A stretch of 64,000 nucleotides of DNA from Benincasa hispida (GCF_009727055.1 NC_052352.1:25351894-25415893); one strand, 5' to 3'; shown: positions 35,921 to 49,367, counted from the first letter of the stretch. Notes: a model not told the origin generated them from the letters alone. Numbers and translations are program-made.

Positions 35921-37285
35921 AATCTAATGTTACGAGGCATTTGAAATAGCTTTGTGGGGCTGGTGGATTTTAGAGTCAATTAAGCTAGTAACATTTAGCT
36001 TAAATTAATAAGCTCATTTAAAGATGGGAATCTAACTCTGGATACATCTATATTTTAATAAAGCTTGCTCACTTTAAGCCTCTATGTATATTTGGACAAT
36101 TTCTGGATTGGTGGGCGTCATCCTTGTACAATCGTTCTAATTTCGTCAAATGTCCCCAAAGGGACAAGCCTCTACATATATTCGGTCAGAAAGGCACTTA
36201 TTGTAGGCTAAGTAACCTCAACATTTTCCATATATTTTTTTTAGATTTTATTCATTATAATTATAAAAGGAAAAAAAAATGCAATGGGTAGCCTTATTGG
36301 CTAAACCCCGCCTCTGTGAGATTACATGAACATTTTAATCCTGGGCCTACCAAGAAGTTGTGTGTTCAAAGATTTGAATGAATTTAATAAAGAAAATGCT
36401 TATTATTATCTCAAGAACCTGGGCCTTGGGGTGGGGACCTCTTAAGAGTAAAATCAAAACAAAAACAAACAAACCAATGGAAAAAATGTGTTATTCAACA
36501 AATAACTAATTAGATCTCCACCCAATCAACAGCTATCAAACCTTATTCATCACTCTATTAAGCAATCCACTAAGAATAAGAATAACAGCTGGGAAAATTC
36601 ATCGTAGCTGTCTCATAATGGCGGTTGGACGTGGATTAAAAAATCTACATGCCTCTTAATAACCACTCATGTAAATTCAAAATAATCCAATAGTAACAAC
36701 CACATTGTGCCGGCCTCACCAAATAATTTGACATTAATAGAAATCAAGAAATTGGATTTCTTACCAATTAATTTCCAAGGAGTTGGGTCTGATTTTGTTC
36801 ATACTACCACCTTCAATCCCCTTCTACTAATTATGAATGCATAATTAATTGATTGTGTAACGATGACATTGATACCAATTGACTCTCATCAGAAATCAAC
36901 GACTGAATAGCTTCAAATCATTGAATAGCTAAATCTACTCTAACCTAACCACCTAAACTTTTGAAGGTCAAAATAATTTAATACCTACTTCCAGAAGTAT
37001 TAAGAAAATATCTACACAATGTCAACATTTCATATTAAGGGAGAAAAGTAACCATAATTGATAAGGCAATAAATAGATTTAGCTTGTTCTAAAGATCCTC
37101 AAGAAGCACACAGAAAGATTTACTCAATTACGAGATGGGACAAAATTTATATGTCAAAAGCCCTCTAGCTCCCATGATATTAAATATAAAAAATTCATCG
37201 AGACCCAAATTGACTAACTAAATTCACAGGGAGGAAAAGGAAGGTTCAAACCAATTTTGTAGGACATAACTCAGGAGTTGAAAGG
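35921..37285. other. Spacer and 3' flank of NAA50
   Basis: No gene recognised. The part next to 37285 probably contains the 3' untranslated region of the minus-strand NAA50 gene. Confidence 0.45.
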
Positions 37286-40200
37286 TTACTTCTTGGTCTG
37301 AGTTTGAGTGATTAACCTGGTAAGAACATAGCAATCTGGCGGGGTAATGTTTGCGTAATAGTTCTGAATGGTTTCTGTAATCTCAAACCCAAATTTCTTA
37401 TAGAAATTGATGGCGTCATCATTATTTGTCTGAACATGCAAATAGATTTCAGTAATGTTTTGCTTTGAGCAGAGATCAAGGACATGATTTAACAGCCTAC
37501 CACCTGCATTAAACCCATAACATAAAAAAACAAGCAACTAAAATCTCCTACCAAAAATAGTGGAAACTTCTCATTTCAATCAAAAGCTTTTAAGATACTT
37601 ATTTTGCGCATCTTGTACCCTAAATCAAAAGCTTTCAGTAATTTTTTAATTCTTCAGTTATTCTACGATTACTAGCAAATGCCAGATGACCAAGGGAAGA
37701 ATGATCTAACAGAACTAATAAATATTAGATGATCTCTTAAAAGATGGTAAAATATTTGGAGAAGAGCCAACCAAGATCAGGGCAGCCATCTAGTTAGTTG
37801 GAAAGGACTGCTCTTCCTCTCTCTTTTGGAGGTCTAGTTATTGGGCACCTATGAAGCACAGATACTTCATGTAAGGCAAAGAATCCGTATCAAACATGTA
37901 TCGGATATCGATACTTCCAGATACTTCCCAGATGCGTATCTGACATGCGATTTAACGTATAATTTCTATGTATACTTTTTTTTAAAGAAAAAAGACAAGC
38001 AACGCATCTAATCTTTCCCAATCTAAAATTAGGCAACCTATTTAGAAAGCTCACTACTTGAGTTCAAAACTAAAAGGAAATAAATAAATAAAAGACCAAA
38101 CCCTAGAATCATCTAATCTTCATCTTCACATTTGAGTCCCCACAAAGTCCACCAAAATATAAACCATTTGGATATCTTCAATAATTCAATGAAGAAGTTC
38201 TTCGTTTATCTTCATACTTCTCCCTCTAATCTTCTTCTTCTTCTTCTTTGTAATATGAGTCACTTTTCTATTGCATTTTATTAACTATTATACTTCAATA
38301 TCTTAGATGTTACTTTTTTTGTATTGTATTTCGGTGTTTGTATTCTATTTTGTGCTATTGTTATTAACTTGTATGCTAAATTTATCTATATCCTAGATTT
38401 TTTTAAGAAAAAAAAATGTATTTCAATGTATCAGTATTCTCGTTTTTTAGAAATATATATATTAAAAATATATATAAAAAATGGCATATCCTTAGACGTA
38501 TCCATATCTTAGTTTTTTAGAAACTGACGAACACCGTATCCGATCGTATCCGTATCGTGTAATCGTATTTGTGTCTGTGCTTCATAGAGAACAACACTCT
38601 CCTAGTCAAATGGAGTAGGAGATTCACTAATAAGGGAGGGTCATTAGCCGCAAATATGGACAAATTTGTTTGAAGATCCAGAACTGCAATAAATAAAAGG
38701 ATACTACCAATGGTCTATTACTGCCAAAAAAAACGCCTTGTGGGAAAATATTTGGGTTGATTCCACCCCTGCACCTCATTCCTGGACATTTGTGCTATCT
38801 TCAACCATAAACAAGCAGTAATTACAGTAGTTGGAATGACAAAAGTTGTAACTGGGATTTGCATCTAAGCAGTAATTTCTATGATCTGTGAGTCTCCAAG
38901 CTAGTTTGTACACACCTTAACTATCTCATAGGTCAACTCATCTGATCCTAAATATTTATGTGTCAAGAAAAATTATAGAATATTAAATTCTTAGGCAAAA
39001 TACACTCTTGGTTTTGATCCCTAAGACTTAGGGTTGATGTTTATTTGGTCTCTGAAGTTTCAAAACAAACACTTTAGTCTGTCCCTCAAGTTTGCAAGAT
39101 GATTCTAAATGGTCCCCAACTTAACTTGAAGTTAATAGAATGATGACTAGACCGTTATGTGTTGACGTGGATGTTAATTATATTTGATGATGTTTGATTA
39201 CTTGGAAAATATAATTACAAAATTAATTTAAGAAAAGTTAAAAGAAATATAAAATAGGTTAAATTATTAAAAAAATCTATCTCCTCATCATCCTCCAATT
39301 ACGTCCATCGCAAACTTGTCGTCACCGTCGCACCACAATAGCTGGGTTGAAGAACAAAACTGGTGGAGTAAGAGAATTAAATAGGTATTTTCAGGCTGAA
39401 AAAAGTGATTCTCATTCTGAAAAAGAAAAAGAATGTAAAAACTAAAAAGCCCATTTTCTATAAAAACAATGGCCACTTTTTTCCTCACTCTAGTCCGAGC
39501 AACCTCCTCCCCCAAATTCATTTCAATCATAATTTCACGAAGGTGATCACCTTCCTGTTCCATTTTCTCATAAATCCCCAAATTCATGTTATCTACACTT
39601 CATAGATCACCAAAACACCAAACAAAAAGAATCCACCAATGACAGTGACTATTCCATCCTCAACACCAACATAATTTCAAATTTGGCAAAAGCCCCAAAA
39701 TAATTTGGAATTAGGCAAAAACTAGGTATAATTTCGAAATTGGCAATCGACAATAGCTCTAGCTCCACTACGGTCCAGCCATCGAGGTTTCAGTGGATAA
39801 TACTGGTGCGACACGTGGATCAATGGGAAATATCTATTTTACTAGTTTAGTATACCGACCTTGCTTTTCGATCAATGATTGGGATTGGGAAGCGACCACG
39901 ACTGATCCTTGATTTCTAGCTTGTGTTGGACCTAAGGAGAGGCTTGGAGAAGATTAGCAGAAACGGTCTTTTGAATACTTAACCTATTTTATATCTTTTT
40001 AACTTTTCTTATATTAGTTTTGTGATTGATTATTTTCCAAGTAATCAAATACAATTGAGACATCATCAAATATATTACAATCCATGTCAGGACGTAGCAG
40101 TCTAGTCATCATTCCATTAATTTCAAGTTAAGTTAGGGACCATTTAGAATCATTTTGCAAACTTGAGGGACTAAAGTGTCTCTTTTGAAACTTCGATGAC

Positions 40201-43200
40201 CAAATAGACATCAACCCTAAACTTCAAGGATCCAAGTGCATTTTACCCTAAAATCTATGTAGGTGGCTACTATGGACTGAACTCATTTTCTTCAAGTCCT
40301 TTATTATACCTATGATGGTTGTCTAAGGAGAAATAGATTTTACAAAGAAATTCAAAAGTAGAATCCATCTTAGGGAAAAAGTGAACTCGGTGAGCCTCAT
40401 AAATTCCAAAGATTGGATGGTTCAGCCCCAAGATAAAACTGAGAACTTCAAAGTAAAGTCAGGTTTGCGAACAGTTTCTCAATGTCACAAAAGTTGAAGA
40501 GGCTTTGAGCAATCAGATCATGTAAAGGAAAAATCCGAAAGAATGAAATATTCCTTCTGTGGGCAACAGCCTACCCATCCCCCCAAACACTTGCAGTCTG
40601 TGACTAAAAGAAGAAACTCTCGACCATATATTTTTGCATTGCCTTTTTACAGCAAGAGGATGCCTTTTCGGGGTTAAAATTTTTAATATCTTCTCTGTTT
40701 TTCAAGATAAGCATGAATTTTGGCTTCCTAAGGCTCTCTATAGTTGGTGGCTGTAAGATAGAGCTAAAGTGTATTAGAACTGTGAAGTTAGAAATTTCTT
40801 ATGGAATCTTTGGTTAGGAAGAATCAAATGATAGTCCAGACAAAGAAAAACCGTATGAACCTTTTGGTGAACTTGTACAATACATACCCTCAAGTTGGAG
40901 TGCCCTTCACAAGAAAGCTCTTTTGTTTTTTTTTTTGGTAAAAGAACACAAGAAAGCTCTTTTGTGATCACAGCTTTCTGTGTGTGTGTGTGTGTGTGTG
41001 TTCTCTATAGGGGCTTTCTCTTCCTTGGCCATAAGGTTGTTACCTCTTTTGTTTTTATTTTAATTTACCCGGTCTCTTATTTTTTGAAAAAACAACAAAA
41101 CCAAAAAATAAAAAATAAAATAAAATAAAATAAAAAAAGAACAAAATCTTAAAAGAGATATGAAGTTGTTACTTACCGATGCCTAGTCCGCGGTAGGGTG
41201 CTAGAACACCCAGGGTCATGATGTAGACACGTACAGATCCATGTTCTTTCTTCTCAAGGCGACATGCAATGGAGCCAACACATATATCACTGTAGTATGC
41301 TGCAAAATCAATAGAAATACTTAGTTTTAGCCTTTTGGAATGCTATAGCACAATTGGAAAAGGAGTATTACAATTTTTTCCTTAATGCACAACAATCACC
41401 GTAATAAGGTAGATGAAACGGAAATTATTAACCATTATACTGATTCAGTTTTTAAGTATGACACAAAAATTAACAGGATAATCTTAATTTTTATGAAAAA
41501 CATGATAATCTTATGGTGGATTAGGCATGCTGCAGCCTGCAGGCCTACTAGTCATCAAAGTACTGAAATGTCAAGCGAAAGATTTTAAAAGGAAACTAGA
41601 TTGTTCTTTTTCCTAGGCTATTTTTTGCATAAACATGCAAGTTTGCAATGAAAAAACAGTGCAACGAGTCAAAATTGAAAATGCACAATGCAAATGATGG
41701 GACCTGGGAGAAGCAATGTCAAACTAATAGATGAAGAAAGTGAATTATCATTGAACGGAAAAGGAAGTGAACGCCGAAAAAGAAAAGGAGAAAGATAACT
41801 TTAAGAATTGGTGTGGTATGTGGAGCCAGAGAAGTAGCATAGTCATGAAACACCTGCACGCAGTTTTAATTTTTCCCAATCAAATGAAAAGGGACTTGGT
41901 GAATTAGCAAGGAATATTTTTAACTTATTTGTAACACTGCAAATGATGAATGAAATGCAAAGCTATATTTTAACATTTCAGAAGCGCATGAAAACAATAT
42001 CTACAATTTATAAGGAAATTGGTTTAGGGATAATAAATGTTATGAAGCTAGGAACAAAAACCATGCATGCCATTGAAAAAATGCTCTCATAATACAAAGT
42101 GTACAGATTCAAAAGATTACAAAGTTTACATGATACAGCAATAAAAAACATATTGATAAACCGTCATAGATGGTCTCATTGATCAAGTAGGTTCTCTGAA
42201 ACAAAGATAATTAAAGGTCATGAGTTAATGCTTGACATGCATTCCTAGGTTCAGCTTTTTTAGGGTAATACTTATAGTGGATGAAGATAATACAATTACG
42301 AGTGGAGATTGTTTAAAAAAGCACCCATATCAAACTGCTAGAGCAATAATTAGCTGTAATAGTGAGAGCACATGAGGATCATTCCTGCTATCCATGAAGA
42401 AAGATCAAAATATTCATTCCAACAAGATTTTCACTTAGGAAAATCACTGGAAACATGAGAAATACAACAACGAAGAAACTGAAAACTGGATTTCCAATGG
42501 ACCCCACGAATGTCTGGTTCTCCATGATCAAACCAGCAAGAGAGAAAATAAATAAATATACAAAACACACAGTTAGAAATGAATCGAGAGCAGAACCCTT
42601 TCCACACAATGAAAACAAATTTACAGTGGTTCCACATGATGACAACAGCAACCAAAATTACAGTCGATCCAGAGGACAGCTTCAATTATCTGAGAAGACT
42701 ACTAATGGAGGTCCAACTTATTTTTCAAACAATTTATATATAGGTTTAGATTAATAATCCCAACCATGGGCTAGAGAAATCAAATGGAAAATTTTCAAAG
42801 ACAGTAGAGCAACTGACAGCAGAACATTATCAAGCATTAATACTTAAACCCCTTAATTGGTTCACTCTCAAATTCATAAATCAATTAAAAGAACTTATTC
42901 CTTTAAAGCCACACAAAAACTTAAACCATTAGCTGTAAATAAGTTGGACATCTGAACCTCTCGTTCGAAAGGTAAGCCGTAAGCCCACCTAATCAATTTT
43001 TGTTTGGTTTCAAATAGTTTTTCTCTTATCCCTTTGCTATAACGAACACTAATTTGGCTTTTGAAGTCTGCAAGCTAGAAATGGTAATGAATAGAAATTC
43101 AAAATCCTACATTATATATAATGTCCCAAAGAGCATCTAATCAGAAGGAAAGAACGCCTAATCCAGAGTTCAAAGAGTTTTAAGACTTCAAAAACCAGCA

Positions 43201-43590
43201 ACTAAACGAACTAAAACCACATAGTCAATGTTAGAAACCCCACAAACACTCTTCTCTCTTCCAAAATAAATAGTAACTAAATCCAAGACGATCATCGGCA
43301 GAATCACAAGCAGCAAAAACACACAAGAGGGAATGATAAAAGAACAGAAGAAGAAAGCAACGAAGAACCCAAGATGAGGAAATGAAGAGAAGCAGGTGGG
43401 GGGGGTGAGGTGAAGTGGATAGAAGAAGTATCAAACCTAGTTTAGTGAACTCGCCAGAGGCAAGGACATCGGCGTAGTACTTCTCGTTATAGCGAACAGG
43501 GAAGAGGGCTGTATTGAGTTTCTTGAGCTGCATCAAGTTCTTATCCCTGACTCCGTCGAGCGAAATTGGGACTTCGCGCCCCACCCCCAT
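37286..43590 (-). CDS. NAA50: N-alpha-acetyltransferase 50 (NatE catalytic subunit)
   Basis: GNAT-fold enzyme that moves an acetyl group from acetyl-CoA to the N-terminal amine of nascent proteins starting Met plus a mostly hydrophobic residue. It associates with NAA10/NAA15 at ribosomes. Exons: 43590-43437, 41299-41177 and 37503-37286; GT-AG; 495 bases, 164 aa plus stop, the usual plant length. It starts MGVGREVPISLDGVRDKNL and contains LNTALFPVRYNEKYYADVL, the substrate-side loop typical of NAA50. The acetyl-CoA-binding R-x-x-G-x-G reads RGLGIG at the end of exon 2, with its last Gly coded across the junction with exon 3. YIMTLGVLAPYR, TEIYLHVQTNNDDAI and FYKKFGFEITETI complete the GNAT fold. 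Intron 1 is 2.1 kb and intron 2 is 3.7 kb; the latter hosts two DNA transposons. No break was seen in the coding exons. Confidence 0.95.
37850..38585. mobile_element. DNA transposon with TATGAAGCACAGA termini in NAA50 intron 2
   Basis: The left end reads tatgaagcacagatacttc and the right end, read inward, tatgaagcacagacacaaat. Subterminal stretches repeat gtatcggata / cgtatccgtatcg motifs. About 736 bp, with no transposase visible. No convincing target duplication was found, so the superfamily is open (Mutator-like or hAT-like). Confidence 0.65.
38993..40249. mobile_element. Mutator-like non-autonomous element with ~260-bp inverted repeats
   Basis: 38993-39265 and 39979-40249 are inverted copies of each other for about 260 bp. 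Matching blocks include aggcaaaatacactcttgg with agggtaaaatgcacttgg, aaatggtcccc with ggggaccattt-type, tagaatgatgactaga with its reverse, and ttacttggaaaata with its reverse. Such long terminal inverted repeats suggest the Mutator superfamily. The 700-bp core has no transposase. A 9-bp duplication is not clear (taaattctt against aaaatctat). It lies in NAA50 intron 2. Confidence 0.75.
40979..41001. repeat. TG microsatellite
   Basis: About 11 TG units in NAA50 intron 2. It is likely to vary in length between individuals. Confidence 0.9.
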
Positions 43591-43770
43591 TGATGTTCGA
43601 CGAAGAAAAACAAAGAAGAAGAAGAAGTTTCAGAGCTACAGAAATTTCTTCTTTGGAAGAGACGACGAAGTAAAACCGCTGGATCGTATCAATTGCAAAT
43701 GATGAGTAGAAAACTTGAAATCTTCCGTTCTCCAATACGGTCATTTGGGCCTTCATCCAATCGTTTATTT
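43591..43770 (-). promoter_or_regulatory. 5' leader/proximal promoter of NAA50
   Basis: Less AT-rich sequence upstream of the NAA50 start on the minus strand, ending near a tgggcc element (minus-strand ggcccaaatgacc around 43742-43754). GGCCCA-type motifs are common in promoters of plant housekeeping and translation-related genes. The transcription start cannot be fixed. Confidence 0.4.
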
Positions 43771-44489
43771 CGGCCCATTTGCTCGACAGTAAAACTTTGA
43801 TATCAAACGTAATCAGAGAAGAAAATAGGACTGAGAAAACAAAGTGAAAATTTCGAAAAATAGCAATTTTTTTTTCAAAATCATGAAAATAGAAAAACGG
43901 TCTTTTTAAATAAAAAATATTATTAGAAAATATCTAAAATACGTCTATATTCTTATAAGTCGCAATATTAACCATATTCTTATATAAGTATTTTATTACT
44001 ACCCCTAGAATAGAACTCCTCTAGAATTTCAAATAAAATTCGGGACTTAGAATAATATGGCAATGATATAAGACATCATGGTGATTTAATTTTTTTGGGT
44101 CATTGGTACACCATTTCATATCGTAATTCTCGTCTAAAATTTTAAATAATTTATACTCCAAGGTAATTGTAAAACGTTTATGAAAGTTCATTAGTAATAT
44201 TCTTTTTTTTTTTTTTTAAGTGTATAGGTATTTTTTTAAATAAATAGAAAAGTTGGAAGACATTTTTTTTTTATGATTTAACGTTAAAAAATGTGTCTTC
44301 TAATATAACAAAATGGTTACCCTATCAAATTATTTAATTGTTGATATTTATAGTCTAAATGTTCGGCTATATGTTTCAACATATCAAATTATCTAATTAA
44401 TTTAAATGTAATAATAACGTATATGTATGTATGTACAAGATAATTTTTAACATCCCTTATCTTTAATTGGTACATTTTTTGGGGAGATT

Positions 44490-44690
44490 TTCAAAAATAG
44501 AAAAATAAAGAAAACTATTTTCACAATATAGCAGAATTTTAATCATCTTTGATAGAAAGTGATAAAAGTCTATCAGTAATAAAAAACAATAGAAGTCTAT
44601 CATTGATAGGTGTTGATAGAAGTCTACCAATATGTATTACTGGATTTTTTTTTTGTTATTTCTATAAATAGTTTGACATTTTTTCTTATT
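44490..44690. repeat. Dispersed repeat rich in tctatcatgatag motifs
   Basis: Contains repeated and inverted variants of gtctatcattgatag / gatagaagtctat between ttttcaaaaatag and a tttctataaatagtttgacat end. A similar stretch lies at 60290-60400 in the monooxygenase intron. Probably a short non-autonomous transposon. The ends are not defined, and the copia LTR at 44694 starts right beside it. Confidence 0.5.
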
Positions 44691-44761
44691 ATTTGTAACA
44701 GTCTTTTTTGTTATTACTGTTATTTTTTTTCATTGGTGGTTATTATAATTTCTCTCAATGG

Positions 44762-44769
44762 TTATATAT

Positions 44770-44820
<51 letters not shown>

Positions 44821-44822
44821 AA
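44762..44822. repeat. AT microsatellite inside the 5' LTR
   Basis: A long interrupted (AT)n run that is much shorter at the matching place in the 3' LTR (about 49489-49505). The two LTRs have therefore diverged here by repeat expansion. Confidence 0.8.
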
Positions 44823-44885
44823 TAATGAATGAGAAGAGAAAGTTTAATTTTTTACCTTTCCTTTTTCCTGCTAATATAGTATCAG

Positions 44886-45869
44886 ATGAATAAAAATCCC
44901 TACGTTTTCCCTTCTTTATGTACGATAACGATGACCCTCCCTGATCCAAATCTTCCTCCTCCGATTGATCCGATGTTTGTTGCATCTTCATCGGCCAATC
45001 TTCCGGTCTTCAGTTTGCAACTTTCTCATCAAGATCAATACAACCCATATGCCCTTCATCACAGCGATACCTTTAATCTCGTTCTTATTTTAGAACTACT
45101 CGCTGGTGACAATTACGTTTCTTAAAGCAGATCGATGATTCTTGCCCTCTCCATCTGAAATAAGCTAGGTTTTGTCGATGGATCAATCCTTTGACTTATA
45201 AGTGAACTTCTTCCTCCGTGAATACGCAACAATAATGTTGTTATAGCTTGGATTTTGAATTTCGTCTTCAAAGGAATTTCATCCAGCATCCTCTTCACCG
45301 AATTGACTCGAGCAATATGGCTTGATCTTCAAGATCGCGTACAAAAACAAAATGGACCATGCATCTTCCATCTGAAATGTGGATTATCCAATCTCAAACA
45401 AGAACAATATTTTGTCACCATGTATTTCACCAAAATGAAAAGCCTCTGGGATGAATACATGTCTTATCGCCCTAGATGTACCTGTGGAAAGTGCACTTAT
45501 GGTGGAGTAAAGTCCATTGACGACTTCATTCAATTTGAATACCTCCTCTATTTTTTTATGGGACTAAATGATGATTTCAATCATGCTCGTTCTCAAATTC
45601 TTCTCATGGACCCTGCTCCAATAGTCAACAAAGCATTCTCCCTTGTTGTTCAACAAGAACAACACCACTCTGTTGCAAATCATCCTTCCTCGACAGTCAC
45701 ACTTGTTATACATAAGCCTGATAATACCTTACAGCAAAATAATCACCAGTCATCTTCAAAACAGAATAAAAATCGACCTATTTGTACCTATAGCAACATT
45801 CCAGGCCATACTGTTGATAAGTGTTATAAAATCCATGGATATCCACCTGGCTACAAACATAAAGGTTGA
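44886..45869 (+). pseudogene. Copia gag remnant (44694 element)
   Basis: The gag N-terminal part (LSHQDQYNPYALHHSDTF) lies in 44886-45125. The main gag domain (AIWLDLQDRVQKQNGPCIFH, MYFTKMKSLWDEYMSYRPRC, YFFMGLNDDFNHARSQILLM) is in 45255-45869. A zinc-knuckle-like CTYSNIPGHTVDKCYKIHGY ends it; the usual second Cys of CxxC is replaced. Stops between the two parts (for example at 45123) make the gag non-functional. Confidence 0.8.
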
Positions 45870-46059
45870 TCAAATCAGGTTCATAAACTCAGTTCTGCTT
45901 CCACATCTTCCATCAATTCCACTGACTCTTTACTACAACCTCTAATACTACATCTGGAACTATGATCAACAATGATACTCTTTAACAACTTTTCAATATG
46001 TTTCAGCCAAAGCTTACTATGGCCAAATGTGATGTTGATTTAGTGACACATGTAGCAGG

Positions 46060-49000
46060 TATTTGTTCCCAAATTGTTTCTAAACATGAACAGATAATTT
46101 ATTTCGGGGCTTCCACGCATATATGTTTTCAAAGCATTTGTTTAACGAGTTAAAGCCAACTAGCACATCAGTTATTCTGCCTGATAACATAAGAATTCTG
46201 GTCTATTTTCGTGGTTCCATCACACTATTTGGATTTCTTAATCTTCAACGTGTCCTATATGTACCTAAATTTCAGTTTAACTTGCTTTCTATCAGTGCCT
46301 TAACATATGATGATAACTTGTCTGTACACTTCTCCATTGATTCTTGTGATATTCGGGCAAAGTCCACTTTGAAGATTATTGGCAAAGGCAGGTTGTGTGA
46401 TGGTTTGTACATTGTTGAACAACCACACACAACTGATGATACCCTGTAAGCTGTATCAATAAAGGCTGCTTCGATTGTTTCTTCTTCCATATGTCATGCT
46501 AGGCTTAGACATCCATCCATTTCTCATTTATCCATTTCAAAACATGTTTTGAACCTTGATTCTCATCTACTGAATAGTACACATCCACGTGACATATGCC
46601 ATTTAACAAAGCAAAAGAATTTGTCTTTTGAGTCTCATAATAATAGGTCATCTACTGTTTTTGAGATTCTTCTTGTTGATATTTGGGGTTCTTTTTCTAC
46701 TTGTACTCATGTTGGACATAGATATTTTCTTACTTTAGTAGATGATCATAGTAGATACACTTGGGTTTTCATGTTGAAAAACAAGTCTGATGTTTTGAGA
46801 ATTATACCTCAGTTCTTTGCATATGTAAAGATTCAATACAATAAGAAAATCAAAGTGTTTCGTTTTGATAATGCCCCCGAGTTATCCTTTACTGATTTTT
46901 TCTTACAAAAAAGAGTTTTACATCAATATTCATGTGTGGGTAAACCAGAATAGAACTCAGTTGTTGAATGCTAGCATCAACATTTGTTGAATGTTTCCAG
47001 AGCCCTGTTTTTCCAATCTTGAGTTCCTATCAAATTCTGGAATGCGAGTGTGTTTTAACTGCAACATATCTGATTAATAGGACACTCTCACTTCCTCTTG
47101 CTTGGAAAATACCATATGAGTTGCTATAGGGCAAATTGGCCGATTATTCTATGTTACGGACCTTGGTTGTTTATGCTTTACCTTCACACTATCCAATGGT
47201 CGATATAAGTTTGGCCCAAGAGTTGTACCTGCTGTCTTTATTGGTTATCCACCAGGTATGAAGGCCTACAATCTATTTGACATTAACAATAACAAGTTTT
47301 TTATTTCCCGTGATGTTGTCTTCCATGAAAGCATGTTTCTTTTTCATAAAGTCACCTTGGAAAATGAGCAAAATGACCATTTTAATAACGTTGTCCTACC
47401 TATAGCCTTTGACATTGATGTCTCATCCCATTCATCTTATCAACAACCTTCATATCCCAGCACTACTGAACCTATTTCTCCTGTCATTCACAATACACCA
47501 CCCCTCTGTTCAGATCCTCAACCTTCCACCCAACATACTATTCAATCACTGTCTCCAAACATTGAGTTTCCTTCCCTCCCAACATTAAACCAAAACAACA
47601 TCTCTTTGACTCCACCAATCTCATCTTCTCCTTTCCTTCTCTTTCATCCCAACAACCATCCTTACCAGAATCTCAGATTCCACAACCACCTATTCAAACT
47701 CGAAAAACATCCAAAACCTTAAAACCTTCTTCATACCTCAAAGACTATCATTATAATCTAACTACTAAGTTCTTTTTCCTAAACCTTTCCACATGCTATC
47801 CCTACACTCATCCTTCTCTTATGACCATATTTCACTTGTCTTTCGCACTTTATCTATTGCCTTTTCATCTCATTATGAACCTCGATTTTATCACCAAACC
47901 ATACCTTATAACCATTGGAAGGAAGCAATGCAACTTGAACTTCAAGCCATGGGAGACAACGACACTTGAGAGGTTATTCCTTTACCTCCTTCAAAGCATA
48001 GTATTGGTTGAAAGTGGGTATACAAAGTTAAACACCGTGTGGATGGATCTATTGAGAGGTACAAGGCTTGCCTTGTTGCTAAGGGTTATACTCAACAGGA
48101 AGGATTAGATTTCATAGAGTCTTTTTCTCCCGTGGACAAGTTAGTAACTGTTTGGGTTCTTCTTGTTTTGGTTGTTACTTATTAGTGGCCTCTTATCCAA
48201 CTTGATGTGAATAATGTCTTCATTCATGGAGACTTATTCGAAGAAGTCTATATGGATCTACCACTTGGTTGTACACCTGTGACTTCTCAGAATGGAAAGC
48301 TTGTTTGTCGTCTAAAGAAATCAATCTATAGACTTAAACAAGCATCATGTCAATGGTTTGCCAAGTTTTTTGTTGCTTTAGTCTCTCTTAATTTCAAACA
48401 GTTTAAGGCTGATTATTCTTTATTTGTTCGAGGCTTTGGTAACACATTCCTAACATTACTAGTTTATATTGATGATATTATAATAACAGGTGCCAATATG
48501 CAGCTTATTGAAAAACTTAAGAAGTTGCTAAATGTCACTTTCAAGCTCAAAGACCTTGGTCAGTTGAAGTATTTTTTGGGACTTGAATTGGCTCGATCAT
48601 CTCAAGGGATTTCTATCTCACAGAGGCATTATACTCTTCAAATTCTAGAAGATGTTGGTCTTTTTGGTGCAAAGCGTGTGAATGTCCCAATGGATCCAAA
48701 TGTTAAACTCAGGAATTTTAAACAAGATCTACTGAATGATCCATCATCTTATAGGCGACTAATTGGGAGACTCCTATACTTAACCATTTCCAGACCAGAT
48801 ATTGTGTTTGCTGTAAACAAGCTTAGTCAGTTTGTGACTAAGCCTTATAAGGCTCATTTAACAAAAACTCTATCACTTGTTGAGGTATTTGAAATCAGCC
48901 ATAGGGCAAGGAATTCTTATATCCCCTATAGAAACCTTCCAACTACGTGCCTTTGGGCTTCTTGTCCTAACACAAGAAAATCTACATCTGATTTTTGCAT

Positions 49001-49367
49001 ATTCATAAGTAATTATCTTATTTCTTGGAAATCTAAAAAGCAGACTGTGGTATCAACGTCTTCAGCCGAAGTTGAATATAGAGCCTTTGCTTCAACAACT
49101 TGTGAACTTGTTTGGCTACATTCTTTGCTTCATGATCTTCTTGTTCCTGTTCATCGACCATCACTGATATATTGTGATAACCAAGCTGTTGTCCATCTTG
49201 TCACAAATCCTATTCTCCATGAACAAATCAAGCATATCAAACTTGATTGCCATTTTATTCAAGATAAAGTTGTTGGTGGTTCTATAAAGTTGTTGTCAAT
49301 CCAGTCTCACCACCAGCTTGCAGATGGATTCACAAAAACTCTCCATCACTCCGTTTTTCTGATATAA
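46060..49367 (+). pseudogene. Copia protease/integrase/reverse transcriptase/RNase H remnant (44694 element)
   Basis: 46080-46449 carries a protease-region segment (RVLYVPKFQFNLLSISALT). 46480-46953 has the pre-integrase ARLRHPSISHLSI and the integrase core (DIWGSFSTCTHVGHRYFLTL, VDDHSRYTWVFMLK, FRFDNAPEL), followed by a stop near 46951 and frame breaks. 48207-49367 is open. It has NNVFIHGDLFEEVYMDLPLG, SIYRLKQASCQWFAKF, the catalytic YIDD and an RNase H end with YCDNQAVVHLVTNPILHEQ. The usual HxRTKHI Lys/Arg context is altered to EQIKHIKLD. Confidence 0.85.

Noticed and set aside
36285..36400. Possible further SINE (attggctaaa...gtgtgttcaaagat)
   Set aside because: The B-box match is poor and the spacing is off. 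Not enough to separate from chance.
42388..42754. Hydrophobic frames in intron 1 of NAA50
   Set aside because: They lie between well-supported exons, overlap on both strands and have no family match.
48207..49367. Long open reverse transcriptase frame as a possibly active element
   Set aside because: The same element has stops and frame shifts in gag and integrase, so the open stretch does not indicate activity.
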